The notes: generated by a model not told the origin, from the letters alone. A stretch of 11,374 nt of DNA from an uncultured Lachnospiraceae bacterium (GCA_902783395.1 CACZRA010000061.1:1-11374); one strand, 5' to 3'. Positions 1 through 7,039 are shown, numbered from the stretch's first letter. Made by a program: numbers and translations.

Positions 1-1
1 A

Positions 2-640
2 GCCGGTGTTGTGGCTTCCGTGATAGTCGTTGTGATCTCATTTATGAGCAGGGCGGCAAAGGTTAAGAAAGGCTACGAAGCAGAAACCGTGGTCGCAGTC
101 CTTGTCAAATGCATACTCTCGGTTGCGGCGATAATGCTTTTTGCAGTCAAGCTTGCTCAGGCGGGCGGTATACCTACAGTGCTCATTTGGGTGGTAGTTA
201 TAGTGCTTATATATCACTTTATAACATCCAGCACCGTTATAGGAAGATACTTCTACACGATCGGAGGAAATGCTGAAGCAACCAGGCTTTCCGGTGTAGA
301 TACAAAGAAGATAATGTTTTTCGCATATCTGAACATGGCAGTGGTGACAGCGATAACAACCTTTATCGTTACCGCAAGATTCCAGGCTGCAAACGCGCAG
401 GCCGGTACAAACTTTGAGATGGATGCCATCGCGGCATGCGTTGTCGGCGGAGTGTCCGCATACGGCGGTGCAGGTAATGTGTTTGGAATGGTGGTAGGAG
501 CAACACTTATAGGTGTGATCAACCTCGGAATGTCACTCATGGGTGTCGACGCCAACTGGCAGAAGGTAGTAAAGGGACTGGTTCTTCTCGCGGCCGTTGT
601 ATTTGATATCCTGGCCGATAAAAAGAACAGCACCAAATAA
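2..640 (+). CDS. mmsB: Monosaccharide ABC transporter permease, CUT2 family (3' part, MmsB-like)
   Basis: This is the C-terminal 212 residues of a membrane permease that moves a monosaccharide (galactose, xylose, arabinose or similar) across the inner membrane with a periplasmic-type binding protein and a double-domain ATPase, whose genes should lie upstream. The reading frame is open from base 2; the GTG at 11 is internal, not a start. Several hydrophobic helices are visible, followed by family-typical segments: IGGNAEATRLSGV, then TARFQAANAQAG, FEMDAIAACVVGG and a glycine-rich stretch ending in MSLMGVDANWQKVVKG. In the BPD_transp_2 family the DAIAA-x-GG segment is strongly conserved. The C-terminal GVDANWQKVVKGLVLLAAV best matches the 'multiple monosaccharide' MmsB/GguB/XylH branch rather than RbsC; that choice is from memory of the family. 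The gene ends at TAA just before a hairpin terminator, so it is the last gene of its operon. The exact sugar cannot be read from the sequence. Confidence 0.85.
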   Translation, partial: AGVVASVIVVVISFMSRAAKVKKGYEAETVVAVLVKCILSVAAIMLFAVKLAQAGGIPTVLIWVVVIVLIYHFITSSTVIGRYFYTIGGNAEATRLSGVDTKKIMFFAYLNMAVVTAITTFIVTARFQAANAQAGTNFEMDAIAACVVGGVSAYGGAGNVFGMVVGATLIGVINLGMSLMGVDANWQKVVKGLVLLAAVVFDILADKKNSTK

Positions 641-667
641 GTTTTGGCACATATCATTGATATAAAA

Positions 668-710
668 AACGGGCCGTGCAATGAAAATTGTGCGGTCCGT
701 TTGATTATTC
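668..710 (+). terminator. Rho-independent terminator after the sugar permease operon
   Basis: A 13-bp stem is formed by 668-680 and 689-701 with an 8-base loop (atgaaaat); all 13 positions pair, three of them as G-U wobbles. The 3' side runs into a modest T-rich tail (TTTGATTATT) and the 5' side is preceded by six A residues, so the element would also give a good T tract if read on the minus strand. It separates the permease operon from the ireB operon. Confidence 0.85.
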
Positions 711-729
711 TCTATATATAGGGTAAAAT
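701..729 (+). promoter_or_regulatory. Sigma-A-type promoter for the ireB-ruvX-rnj operon
   Basis: TTGATT (701-706) and TAAAAT (724-729) are separated by exactly 17 bp, matching the -35/-10 consensus at 4 of 6 and 5 of 6 positions. Transcription would start near 736, about 33 bases before the ireB start codon. The -35 box lies in the tail of the preceding terminator, so the two operons are separated with almost no spare DNA. An AT-rich run (TATATATA, 713-720) fills the spacer. No operator or riboswitch is visible in the short leader. Confidence 0.6.
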
Positions 730-768
730 TTAATGGATTGTGGTTAAGAACAGGAATGGAGAACGGTT

Positions 769-1050
769 ATGATGGACATAGGCAGTACACAATTCTTTAA
801 GGTCGAGACAGAACCTGAAACCGGGGTAAGGGTGGTCCTGCAGGCAGTTTACGAGGCATTGACTGAAAAAGGTTATAATCCCGTAAATCAGATAGTGGGA
901 TATATAATGTCGGGAGATCCGACGTATATTACAAGCCATAATAATGCCAGAAGCCTTATCATGAAGGTGGAGAGGGACGAGCTTGTGGAAGAGCTGCTCA
1001 CCGACTATATCAAGAATAAGAAGTGGAGTGAGAGTGGCCGGGCTGACTGA
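769..1050 (+). CDS. ireB: IreB-family regulatory phosphoprotein (UPF0297/DUF965)
   Basis: This is a small cytosolic protein of 93 residues. In Enterococcus faecalis, IreB is phosphorylated on N-terminal threonines by the PASTA-domain Ser/Thr kinase IreK and controls cephalosporin resistance; in B. subtilis the relative is YrzL. The diagnostic core is plain: [20 protein letters not shown], then [16 protein letters not shown] and [12 protein letters not shown]. The N-terminus contains STQFF, so Thr7 is a candidate phosphosite by analogy; this is inference. The tail after [11 protein letters not shown] is a little longer than in some relatives. Two consecutive ATGs are possible starts (769 and 772); the first has GGAG at 758-761 with a 7-base spacer and is preferred. 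It is the first gene after the promoter and its end overlaps the start of ruvX by 17 bp. Confidence 0.93.
   Translation: MMDIGSTQFFKVETEPETGVRVVLQAVYEALTEKGYNPVNQIVGYIMSGDPTYITSHNNARSLIMKVERDELVEELLTDYIKNKKWSESGRAD
1025..1036 (+). promoter_or_regulatory. Ribosome binding site and GTG start of ruvX inside the ireB 3' end
   Basis: GGAG (1025-1028), five bases, then GTG (1034-1036). The site lies entirely inside ireB coding sequence, so ruvX translation is probably coupled to ireB. It decides the ruvX start over the upstream in-frame TTG at 983, which has no good Shine-Dalgarno. Confidence 0.55.
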
Positions 1051-1477
1051 AGGCCGGATACTTGGACTTGATTACGGGGCAAAGACTGTAGGGGTAGCTG
1101 TCACGGACGGACTCGGCCTGACGGCTGTAAGTCTTGAGACGATAAAACGGGAACATGAAAATCATCTGCGTTCCACTTACCGGAGACTTGCGGAACTTAT
1201 TTCCCAATATGCGGTAAAACAGGTGGTAGTCGGACTTCCCTTAAATATGGACGGATCCGAGGGAGAACGGGCGAGACTTACAAGGGAATTTGCAAAGGAG
1301 CTTGAAAGACGGACCGGAGCCGGGATCATATTTCAGGATGAAAGACTGACTACAGTGGAGGCGTCGGAGATTTTGTCTTTGACCGGAAAGCGTACAGATG
1401 ATCCAAAGGAACGTATAGATGCTGTTGCTGCGGCAATAATACTTACGGATTTTCTGGATCGGAAAAGAGACGGATGA
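1034..1477 (+). CDS. ruvX: Putative pre-16S rRNA nuclease / Holliday junction resolvase YqgF (RuvX)
   Basis: This is a 147-residue RNase H-fold nuclease. The E. coli YqgF protein is implicated in maturation of the 16S rRNA 5' end, and other members have been reported to act on Holliday junctions. Family motifs appear in order: [16 protein letters not shown] near the N-terminus (Asp13), [14 protein letters not shown] (about 65-77), [11 protein letters not shown] (Glu103) and the C-terminal [12 protein letters not shown] (Asp129). Asp13, Glu103 and Asp129 are the likely metal-binding set. I chose the GTG at 1034 because GGAG at 1025-1028 sits 5 bases upstream and the product then has normal family length; GTG 1028 is an alternative. 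The frame is open upstream to a TTG at 983, but that would add 17 residues unlike the family. The end overlaps the next gene as ATGA. Confidence 0.9.
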   Translation: MAGLTEGRILGLDYGAKTVGVAVTDGLGLTAVSLETIKREHENHLRSTYRRLAELISQYAVKQVVVGLPLNMDGSEGERARLTREFAKELERRTGAGIIFQDERLTTVEASEILSLTGKRTDDPKERIDAVAAAIILTDFLDRKRDG

Positions 1478-1731
1478 CAAGGATCGAATTTACGGATGAT
1501 GAAAATAATACCGCCTTATATGAGGTCATAGACAGGACAACACTCGGCGGTAATACGTATCTTCTTGTAGCAGATACGGAAGATAATGCATATATATTAA
1601 AAGAGATGATCTCGGCCGGAGATGAAGAGAATGCGGCATATACCGACAGGCTTACCGAAAATGAATATGACGCGGTAGCTGCCGTATTCGGTCAGCTTCT
1701 GGAAGAGGAAGATATCATCCTTGATAAATAG
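1474..1731 (+). CDS. DUF1292 family protein (YrzB-like)
   Basis: This is a small acidic protein of 85 residues. It belongs to the DUF1292 family, whose B. subtilis member YrzB occupies the same place after yrzL and yrrK; no molecular function is established for the family. The pattern is typical: an N-terminal IEFTDDENN strand, a middle hydrophobic strand with YLLVADTEDNAYILKE, and a C-terminal LTENEYDAVAAVFGQLLEEE. There is no signal peptide or membrane segment, so it should be cytosolic. It overlaps ruvX by 4 bp (ATGA), implying translational coupling. The identification rests on both the sequence pattern and the conserved gene order. Confidence 0.85.
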   Translation: MTRIEFTDDENNTALYEVIDRTTLGGNTYLLVADTEDNAYILKEMISAGDEENAAYTDRLTENEYDAVAAVFGQLLEEEDIILDK

Positions 1732-1735
1732 AAAT

Positions 1736-1751
1736 AAGGAGTTACAGTTTG
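1736..1751 (+). promoter_or_regulatory. Ribosome binding site supporting a TTG start for RNase J
   Basis: AAGGAG (1736-1741) is followed by 7 bases and TTG (1749-1751). This is a near-perfect Shine-Dalgarno at ideal distance. The first in-frame ATG is far inside the conserved metallo-beta-lactamase domain, so the TTG is the real start. Confidence 0.8.
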
Positions 1752-3431
1752 AGAAAACCGAATAAGGAGAAGCCTCATTCAAAGCTCAGGATTATTCCGC
1801 TGGGTGGCTTGGAGCAGATCGGCCTGAATATCACAGCCTTTGAATATGAGAATTCCATTATAGTCGTAGACTGCGGTCTGGCCTTTCCCGAGGATGATAT
1901 GCTGGGAGTAGACCTTTGTATTCCCGATGTATCATATCTCGAGGAGAATATCAGCAGGGTCAAGGGCTTTGTCATAACACACGGGCATGAAGACCACATA
2001 GGAGCCCTGCCATATGTGCTGCAGAGGATAAATGCGCCCATATATGCAACAAAGCTGACCATGGCGCTTATCGATAAAAAGCTCGAAGAGCATGGCATAC
2101 AAAACAGTGTAAAGAGAAAGGTAATTGCTCACGGACAGTCCATTAACCTCGGTCAGTTCCGTATTGAGTTTATAAAGACCAATCATTCCATTGTGGATGC
2201 GGCGGCTCTTGCCATATACAGTCCCGCGGGTATTGTAGTTCATACCGGCGATTTCAAGGTGGATTATACCCCGGTATACGGGGATGCGATAGATCTGCAG
2301 AGATTCGGGGAGATAGGCAAAAAGGGCGTGCTGGCTCTTATGTGCGATTCGACAAATGCCGAAAGAGAGGGCTTTACCAAGTCTGAGAAAACCATAGGAC
2401 GGATATTTGAGGAGATATTCGGTGAACATCCGGACAGCAGACTTATAATAGCGACCTTTGCGTCAAACGTGGACAGGGTTCAGCAGATCATCAATACTGC
2501 CTGCAAATACGGAAGAAAGGTTGCGGTCGAAGGCAGATCAATGGTCAATGTAATAGAGACCGCGGCAGATCTCGGGTATATAAAGATACCGGATAACACC
2601 CTGATCGACCTTAATGATCTGAAGAACTATCCCGATGAGAAAACGGTCATAATAACCACCGGATCACAGGGAGAGTCGATGGCGGCGCTTTCGAGGATGG
2701 CGCAGAATATACACAAAAAGGTTACGATCCGTCCGAGCGACACGATAGTCTTTTCATCGAATCCGATACCCGGAAATGAAAAGGCCGTGGATAAGGTCAT
2801 AAACGAACTTGAAGCAAACGGTGCTGAGGTTATATTTCAGGATGTACATGTTTCCGGACACGCCTGCAGGGAAGAGATAAAGCTGATATATGCGCTTGTG
2901 AAACCGAAATATGCCCTTCCCATTCACGGAGAGATAAGGCACAGGCATGCACAGGCCCGCATAGCGAAGGAGCTCGGCTATGATGCGGAGCATATCCTGA
3001 TGATCAATTCCGGAGATGTACTGGAGATAGCAGATGACGATTCAAAGCCCGTGATCGCAGGAAGGATCCATACGGATACGGTATATGTGGACGGACTGGG
3101 CGTGGGTGATGTAGGTTCCGTAGTCCTTCGTGACAGACAGAGACTGTCTGAGGACGGAGTGGTGGTCATAGCTCTCTCGATGGAAAGAGGGACTAATCAG
3201 GTCTTATCGGGACCTGAGATAATATCCCGCGGATTTGTCTACGTCAAGGAAGCTGACGAACTGATAGATGATGCCACCGGGGTTTTGGAGCGTACGATAG
3301 AGGAGCTGCAGGACCGCAACGTTAACGACTGGGGGAAGATAAGACAGGCTTTGAGGGAAAACCTTTCAAGTTATATCTGGCAGAGGACGAAGAGAAGGCC
3401 GATGATATTGCCTGTGATAATGGAGGTCTGA
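1749..3431 (+). CDS. rnj: Ribonuclease J
   Basis: This is a 560-residue metallo-beta-lactamase/beta-CASP ribonuclease that combines 5'-to-3' exonuclease and endonuclease activity and acts in mRNA decay and rRNA maturation. Zinc-site motifs are complete: THGHEDH (His78, His80, Asp82, His83), His146 in KTNHS, and Asp168 in HTGDFK. The beta-CASP domain follows with CDSTNAEREGFT (about 199-210), ATFASNVDR, TTGSQGE (about 303-309) and VSGHACREE (about 368-376). PIHGE (391-395) returns to the lactamase domain. The C-terminal domain (about 450-560) is present and ends RRPMILPVIMEV, as usual for the family. Length matches B. subtilis RNase J1 (about 555). The start is a TTG with a strong ribosome binding site. 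The stop overlaps the next start codon by one base (TGATG). Only one RNase J is visible here; a J2 paralogue elsewhere cannot be excluded. Confidence 0.97.
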   Translation: MRKPNKEKPHSKLRIIPLGGLEQIGLNITAFEYENSIIVVDCGLAFPEDDMLGVDLCIPDVSYLEENISRVKGFVITHGHEDHIGALPYVLQRINAPIYATKLTMALIDKKLEEHGIQNSVKRKVIAHGQSINLGQFRIEFIKTNHSIVDAAALAIYSPAGIVVHTGDFKVDYTPVYGDAIDLQRFGEIGKKGVLALMCDSTNAEREGFTKSEKTIGRIFEEIFGEHPDSRLIIATFASNVDRVQQIINTACKYGRKVAVEGRSMVNVIETAADLGYIKIPDNTLIDLNDLKNYPDEKTVIITTGSQGESMAALSRMAQNIHKKVTIRPSDTIVFSSNPIPGNEKAVDKVINELEANGAEVIFQDVHVSGHACREEIKLIYALVKPKYALPIHGEIRHRHAQARIAKELGYDAEHILMINSGDVLEIADDDSKPVIAGRIHTDTVYVDGLGVGDVGSVVLRDRQRLSEDGVVVIALSMERGTNQVLSGPEIISRGFVYVKEADELIDDATGVLERTIEELQDRNVNDWGKIRQALRENLSSYIWQRTKRRPMILPVIMEV

Positions 3432-3766
3432 TGCTTTACACAGAGAGATTTCTGGGCGAGAGAGTGGACGAGTTTACGGAAATGATCCGGAATACGCAGG
3501 AGTATAAGGATTACATCCACATGGTCGAGGTACTGAAAAGAAAGCCCGACCTTTATGACGAGGTCATGGTATTCAGAAGAGAAAATTATTTCCTGCAGCA
3601 TGCACCCGAGCATGAAGATATTTATGACAGGGTAAAGGAACTGAGAGAAAGGAATGAGGAGCTTCTGGATACACAGGAGGTATATGATTTTCTAATGACT
3701 GAGTGGTCTTTTTGCCACATGATGCAGTCATTGTTTGACAGACTGATGAGCGGATTGGAATTTTGA
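3431..3766 (+). CDS. YlbF/YmcA family protein (DUF964), possible RNA-decay accessory factor
   Basis: This is a mostly alpha-helical protein of 111 residues in the Com_YlbF family. In B. subtilis the relatives YlbF (RicF) and YmcA (RicA) form a complex with YaaT (RicT) that influences RNase Y-dependent RNA processing, competence, sporulation and biofilm formation. Recognisable features are the helix NTQEYKDYIHMVEVLKRKPD, the segment VMVFRRENYFLQ (about 46-56), and a terminal amphipathic helix. It is shorter than B. subtilis YlbF (about 149 residues), has only one cysteine (Cys95) and no cysteine-rich tail, so it probably does not bind the iron-sulfur cluster reported for the Ric complex. GGAGG at 3422-3426 precedes the start by 4 bases and the gene overlaps rnj by one base, linking it to RNase J production. 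Whether it acts with RNase J, RNase Y or neither is not shown by the sequence. Confidence 0.8.
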   Translation: MLYTERFLGERVDEFTEMIRNTQEYKDYIHMVEVLKRKPDLYDEVMVFRRENYFLQHAPEHEDIYDRVKELRERNEELLDTQEVYDFLMTEWSFCHMMQSLFDRLMSGLEF

Positions 3767-3768
3767 TC

Positions 3769-4164
3769 ATGAAGATAAGCACACTGATTTCGGGAATAAT
3801 CAATTTTATCGTACGGGCGGCAATAGTCGTAGTTGTTATCTACGGGGTAAAGCAGGTCTGTATTAAGGCATACGATTACGGATACAGGATATATTCCGAG
3901 CCGCCGATGTCCGAAGAAAACGGGATAGACGTTGTGATAACCATACCTATGGGCAGCTCCGTTTCCGATATAGGCCAGATACTTAAGGATAACGGTCTGA
4001 TCAGAGACGACAAGCTTTTTCATATGCAGGAGCTCCTGTCTGACTATCATGACAAGATTGAGCCCGGAACATATACACTTAACACCTCGATGACAGCCGA
4101 AGAGATGATGGCGGTAATGTCACCGTCATTATCGGAGGAAGCGACCGAAGAAGCCGGAACATAG
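3769..4164 (+). CDS. Membrane-anchored MltG/YceG N-terminal-like protein lacking the catalytic domain
   Basis: This is a 131-residue protein with one hydrophobic segment near the N-terminus (about 9-27, preceded by a short cytosolic end), then an exported region. Residues about 53-118 resemble the small LysM-like domain that precedes the catalytic domain in endolytic transglycosylase MltG: ITIPMGSSVSDIGQILKDNG, then IEPGTYTLNTSMTAEEMM. The protein stops right there, with a Glu/Ala-rich tail, so the whole catalytic domain with its essential glutamate is absent and it cannot cleave glycan strands. It sits where B. subtilis has full-length mltG (yrrL), between the DUF1292 and trmR genes. I used ATG 3769; TTG 3763 would add two residues and is too close to the GGA at 3757. 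Such short forms may be common in related genomes, which I cannot check. A role in peptidoglycan assembly or binding is inference. Confidence 0.75.
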   Translation: MKISTLISGIINFIVRAAIVVVVIYGVKQVCIKAYDYGYRIYSEPPMSEENGIDVVITIPMGSSVSDIGQILKDNGLIRDDKLFHMQELLSDYHDKIEPGTYTLNTSMTAEEMMAVMSPSLSEEATEEAGT

Positions 4165-4818
4165 ATGGAAAGCGGGAGGATCTCCGATTTTATTCTGCAG
4201 TATGAAGGGGCAGGGGATGCCGGGCTTCAGACTCTGAGGAAAAAAGCTGAGGAAAACAACGTTCCGGTCATAAGGAGGGAAACGGAGAGCTTTATCCGGA
4301 CTCTTATTGCAATGAACAGGCCGGAACGAATATTGGAGTTGGGGACGGCGGTAGGTTACTCGGCGATATCTATGGCGAAAGCCGCTGAAGCCTGCGGGAT
4401 AAGGCTTAAAGCGATAGATACTGTAGAAGACTGGGAACCCAGGATAAAGGAAGCCCGTGAAAATATCGAGGCATACGGCTTCGGCGGGGTCATAAACCTG
4501 AAAACGGGAGATGCCCTTCAGGTTATGAAGACGCTCACAGGACCGTACGATCTTATTTTTATAGACGCGGCAAAGGGGCAGTATCCGGATTATCTTGAGG
4601 AGGCAGTCCGGTTGACGCATAAAGGATCTGTGATACTCGCAGATAACATCCTTCAGGACGGAGAGATAATGGAATCAAAATACCTTGTCGAAAGAAGGGA
4701 TCGTACGATCCATAAAAGACTCAGGGAATACTTAAGAAAGGTGTCCTCGGATGAGAGGCTTGAAACCTCGATAATACCTGTAGGGGACGGAGTCACTCTT
4801 TCGGTAAAGACCGTATGA
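4165..4818 (+). CDS. trmR: TrmR-like tRNA 5-hydroxyuridine O-methyltransferase (class I SAM, methyltransferase family 3)
   Basis: This is a 217-residue cytosolic methyltransferase. In B. subtilis TrmR (YrrM) converts 5-hydroxyuridine to 5-methoxyuridine at tRNA position 34. Motif I is ILELGTAVGYSAISMA (about 56-71), the acidic residue after strand 2 is Asp85, and the metal-binding set of the family-3 fold is visible as FIDAAKGQY (Asp134) and LADN (Asp160, Asn161). Length and motif spacing fit TrmR; the small-molecule catechol methyltransferases share the fold. The choice of tRNA substrate rests on context: the next gene is a TrhP-like protein that would make the hydroxyuridine, and the order matches yrrL-yrrM-yrrN/O. 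The ATG follows the previous TAG directly (TAGATG), with only a weak GGAA 5 bases upstream, so translation is probably coupled. Its end overlaps trhP as ATGA. Confidence 0.87.
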   Translation: MESGRISDFILQYEGAGDAGLQTLRKKAEENNVPVIRRETESFIRTLIAMNRPERILELGTAVGYSAISMAKAAEACGIRLKAIDTVEDWEPRIKEARENIEAYGFGGVINLKTGDALQVMKTLTGPYDLIFIDAAKGQYPDYLEEAVRLTHKGSVILADNILQDGEIMESKYLVERRDRTIHKRLREYLRKVSSDERLETSIIPVGDGVTLSVKTV

Positions 4819-6050
4819 AAAGACCGGAGCTATTGTGTCCCGCAAAAGGGATAGATGAACTGAAGACGGCCGTGAAATACGGGGCGGATGCGGTATATAT
4901 CGGAGGCGAGGCGTTCTCCCTCAGAGCAAAGGCAAAGAATTTCACAAAAGAGGAAATGGCCGAGGGTATCAGATTCGCACATGACAGAGGGGTAAAGGTC
5001 TATGTGACGGCAAATATCCTTGCGCATAACGATGATATAAAAGATGCCCGCCGCTATCTTGAGGAAACGAAGGAATTGGAACCGGATGCGTTTATCATAT
5101 CCGATCCCGGGATCTTCATGATCGCGAGGGAGGTATGCCCTGACACAGAGCTGCATGTTTCGACTCAGGCCAACAATACAAATTACAGGACCTTCTGCTT
5201 CTGGTCGGATCTGGGGGCATCCAGAGTGGTCGCCGGAAGAGAACTTTCCCTTTCCGAGATAAAAGAGATAAGAAGGATGATCCCGGAGGAGCTGGAAATA
5301 GAGTGTTTTGTGCACGGGGCTATGTGCATATCGTATTCGGGAAGATGCCTTCTGTCTAATTATCTGACAGGAAGGGATGCCAATCAGGGGGAGTGTTCTC
5401 ATCCCTGCAGATGGAAGTACGTTCTGGAGGAGGAGACGAGGCCCGGTGAGTATTTTCCCGTGTTTGAAAACGACCGAGGGACTTTTATCATGAACAGCAA
5501 GGATCTGTGCATGATAGAGCATATTCCCGAGCTTGTGGATGCGGGGATCGATTCATTTAAGATAGAGGGCAGAATGAAGAATGCCCTGTATGTGGCCTGT
5601 GTGTCACGTACATACAGAGCAGCCATTGACGATTATATGGAATCACCGGATAAATACCGTGAAAGGCTCGAATGGTATAAGGAGGAGATCGGCAAGTGTA
5701 CCACGAGGACCTTTACTACAGGGTTCTTTTTCGGAAAGCCGGGAGCTGATGAGCAGATATATGACAACAGTACGTATGTAACGGAATATGTCTATTTAGG
5801 ACAGGCTGAGGAGGTTGCAGAGGACGGATCGTTCATACTCTGCCAGAAGAATAAATTTTCCGTCGGCGAAACGATAGAGCTTATGAGGCGTGACGGTGAA
5901 AATACGGAATGCAGGGTCGAGTCGATAACTGATGAAACGGGGAATCATATAGACAGTGTGCCGCATCCCGGACAAAGAGTAAGAGTGATGCTCAGTGCTT
6001 TTCCCGAGGAGCAGGATATCCTCAGAAGAAAAGAGAGTGATAAAGGGTAA
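4815..6050 (+). CDS. trhP: TrhP-like U32 family protein (prephenate-dependent tRNA uridine 5-hydroxylation)
   Basis: This is a 411-residue U32 'peptidase' family protein. TrhP members hydroxylate U34 of tRNA to ho5U using prephenate and carry an iron-sulfur cluster; they are not shown to be peptidases. The N-terminal ELLCPAKGIDELKTAVKYGADAVYIGG is a typical TIM-barrel start. The U32 signature runs from Glu163 to Ser181 (ECFVHGAMCISYSGRCLLS). Candidate cluster cysteines are Cys171, Cys178, Cys194 or Cys198, and Cys232. FKIEGRMK (about 248-255) and the TTGFFFGKP segment are also characteristic. The C-terminal beta-rich domain (about 325-405) is present, as in the YrrO/YegQ-type long form. B. 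subtilis encodes two adjacent subunits (YrrN, YrrO); only one long protein is present here. It overlaps trmR by 4 bp. Family membership is firm; the hydroxylation role follows from the family and its neighbour. Confidence 0.9.
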   Translation: MKRPELLCPAKGIDELKTAVKYGADAVYIGGEAFSLRAKAKNFTKEEMAEGIRFAHDRGVKVYVTANILAHNDDIKDARRYLEETKELEPDAFIISDPGIFMIAREVCPDTELHVSTQANNTNYRTFCFWSDLGASRVVAGRELSLSEIKEIRRMIPEELEIECFVHGAMCISYSGRCLLSNYLTGRDANQGECSHPCRWKYVLEEETRPGEYFPVFENDRGTFIMNSKDLCMIEHIPELVDAGIDSFKIEGRMKNALYVACVSRTYRAAIDDYMESPDKYRERLEWYKEEIGKCTTRTFTTGFFFGKPGADEQIYDNSTYVTEYVYLGQAEEVAEDGSFILCQKNKFSVGETIELMRRDGENTECRVESITDETGNHIDSVPHPGQRVRVMLSAFPEEQDILRRKESDKG

Positions 6051-6070
6051 GTTGGTCCATAGAGGTTAGA

Positions 6071-7039
6071 ATGAGTTTATTAAGTGTGATAATCCCCTGC
6101 TTTAATGAGCAGGAGGCCATACCGTTCTTTTATGATGCGATGGTAAAGACTGCTTCCGATATGAAGGAGACCTGGCCTGATCTTGAATTCGAGTACCTTT
6201 TTATTGATGACGGCAGCAGGGACAATACGCTGGAGACGGTTGAGAAGCTGAGGGAAAAGGATAAATGTGTACGTTTTATTTCTTTCAGCCGGAATTTCGG
6301 AAAAGAGGCTGCCCTTTATGCAGGGCTGGAAAATGCCAGGGGTGATTATGCGGTAACCATGGATGCGGATATGCAGGATCCACCGTCGATACTTCCCGAA
6401 ATGTTCAGGGCGGTAAAGGAGGAAGGCTATGATTCCGCTGCTACAAGAAGGGTGACAAGACGCGGAGAGCCTGTGATCAGATCCTTTTTTGCCAGAAGAT
6501 TCTACAGGCTCATAAACCGGATGAGTTCTGCGGATATAGTGGACGGAGCCAGAGACTACCGTATAATGACAAGGCGTATGGTGGATGCCATAGTCGGGAT
6601 GCGGGAATATAACCGTTTTACGAAGGGGATATACGGCTGGATCGGATTTAATACCAAATGGATCGAGTTTGAAAATGTCGAGAGGGTAGCCGGAGAGACA
6701 AAATGGTCCTTCTGGAAGTTATTCGGTTATGCTATGGAAGGCATTATCGGGTTTTCGACTATACCGCTTTCCATGGCGACATGGTTCGGGATACTGATGT
6801 CAATAATATCCTTCCTGGGAATATTGTTTATCATAGTAAAAAAGATCGTTTACGGAGATCCGACGAGCGGATGGTCTTCGCTGGTCTGTATCATCCTGCT
6901 GATAGCGGGCATACAGCTTTTCTGCATGGGGATAATAGGCCAGTATCTGGCAAAAGCATATCTGGAAACAAAACACAGACCTATATATATTGCAAGGCGT
7001 ACATCGGAGGATGAAGATAAGGAAAAGGAGAAGCAATGA
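6071..7039 (+). CDS. GT2 glycosyltransferase, GtrB/DPM1-like, with two C-terminal membrane helices
   Basis: This is a 322-residue enzyme of the type that transfers a sugar from a nucleotide donor to undecaprenyl phosphate at the inner membrane. The GT-A domain shows VIIPCFNEQEAI at the N-terminus, FIDDGSRDNT (Asp46, Asp47), SRNFGKEAALYAG and DADMQDPP (98-105), which corresponds to the DADLQDPP of GtrB and CsbB. GARDYRIMTRRMVDAI and the segment RFTKGIYGWIGF follow, then GETKWSFWKLFGYAMEGI before two hydrophobic helices (about 233-258 and 269-294). The C-terminus is charged (DEDKEKEKQ). AGAGG (6061-6065) sits 5 bases before the ATG. It is the first gene of the glycan cluster, 20 bp after trhP, with no terminator between. 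The sugar is unknown; no GtrA-type flippase is adjacent. Confidence 0.92.
   Translation: MSLLSVIIPCFNEQEAIPFFYDAMVKTASDMKETWPDLEFEYLFIDDGSRDNTLETVEKLREKDKCVRFISFSRNFGKEAALYAGLENARGDYAVTMDADMQDPPSILPEMFRAVKEEGYDSAATRRVTRRGEPVIRSFFARRFYRLINRMSSADIVDGARDYRIMTRRMVDAIVGMREYNRFTKGIYGWIGFNTKWIEFENVERVAGETKWSFWKLFGYAMEGIIGFSTIPLSMATWFGILMSIISFLGILFIIVKKIVYGDPTSGWSSLVCIILLIAGIQLFCMGIIGQYLAKAYLETKHRPIYIARRTSEDEDKEKEKQ

Noticed and set aside
253..681. A 142-codon minus-strand frame opposite the sugar permease
   Set aside because: It is antisense to conserved permease sequence, and its start lies inside the terminator hairpin.
983..1033. Upstream TTG start extending RuvX by 17 residues
   Set aside because: The extra residues do not resemble the family, there is no good ribosome binding site before 983, and a GGAG-GTG pair gives the normal length from 1034.
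1932..2429. A 165-codon minus-strand frame within RNase J
   Set aside because: It overlaps the catalytic part of a well-supported gene and shows no family pattern; it is an antisense shadow.
4830..5522. A 230-codon open frame on the minus strand
   Set aside because: It lies wholly inside trhP, has no recognisable domain, and its predicted protein is the low-quality Cys/His/Tyr/Ile-rich kind typical of antisense shadows in this codon usage.
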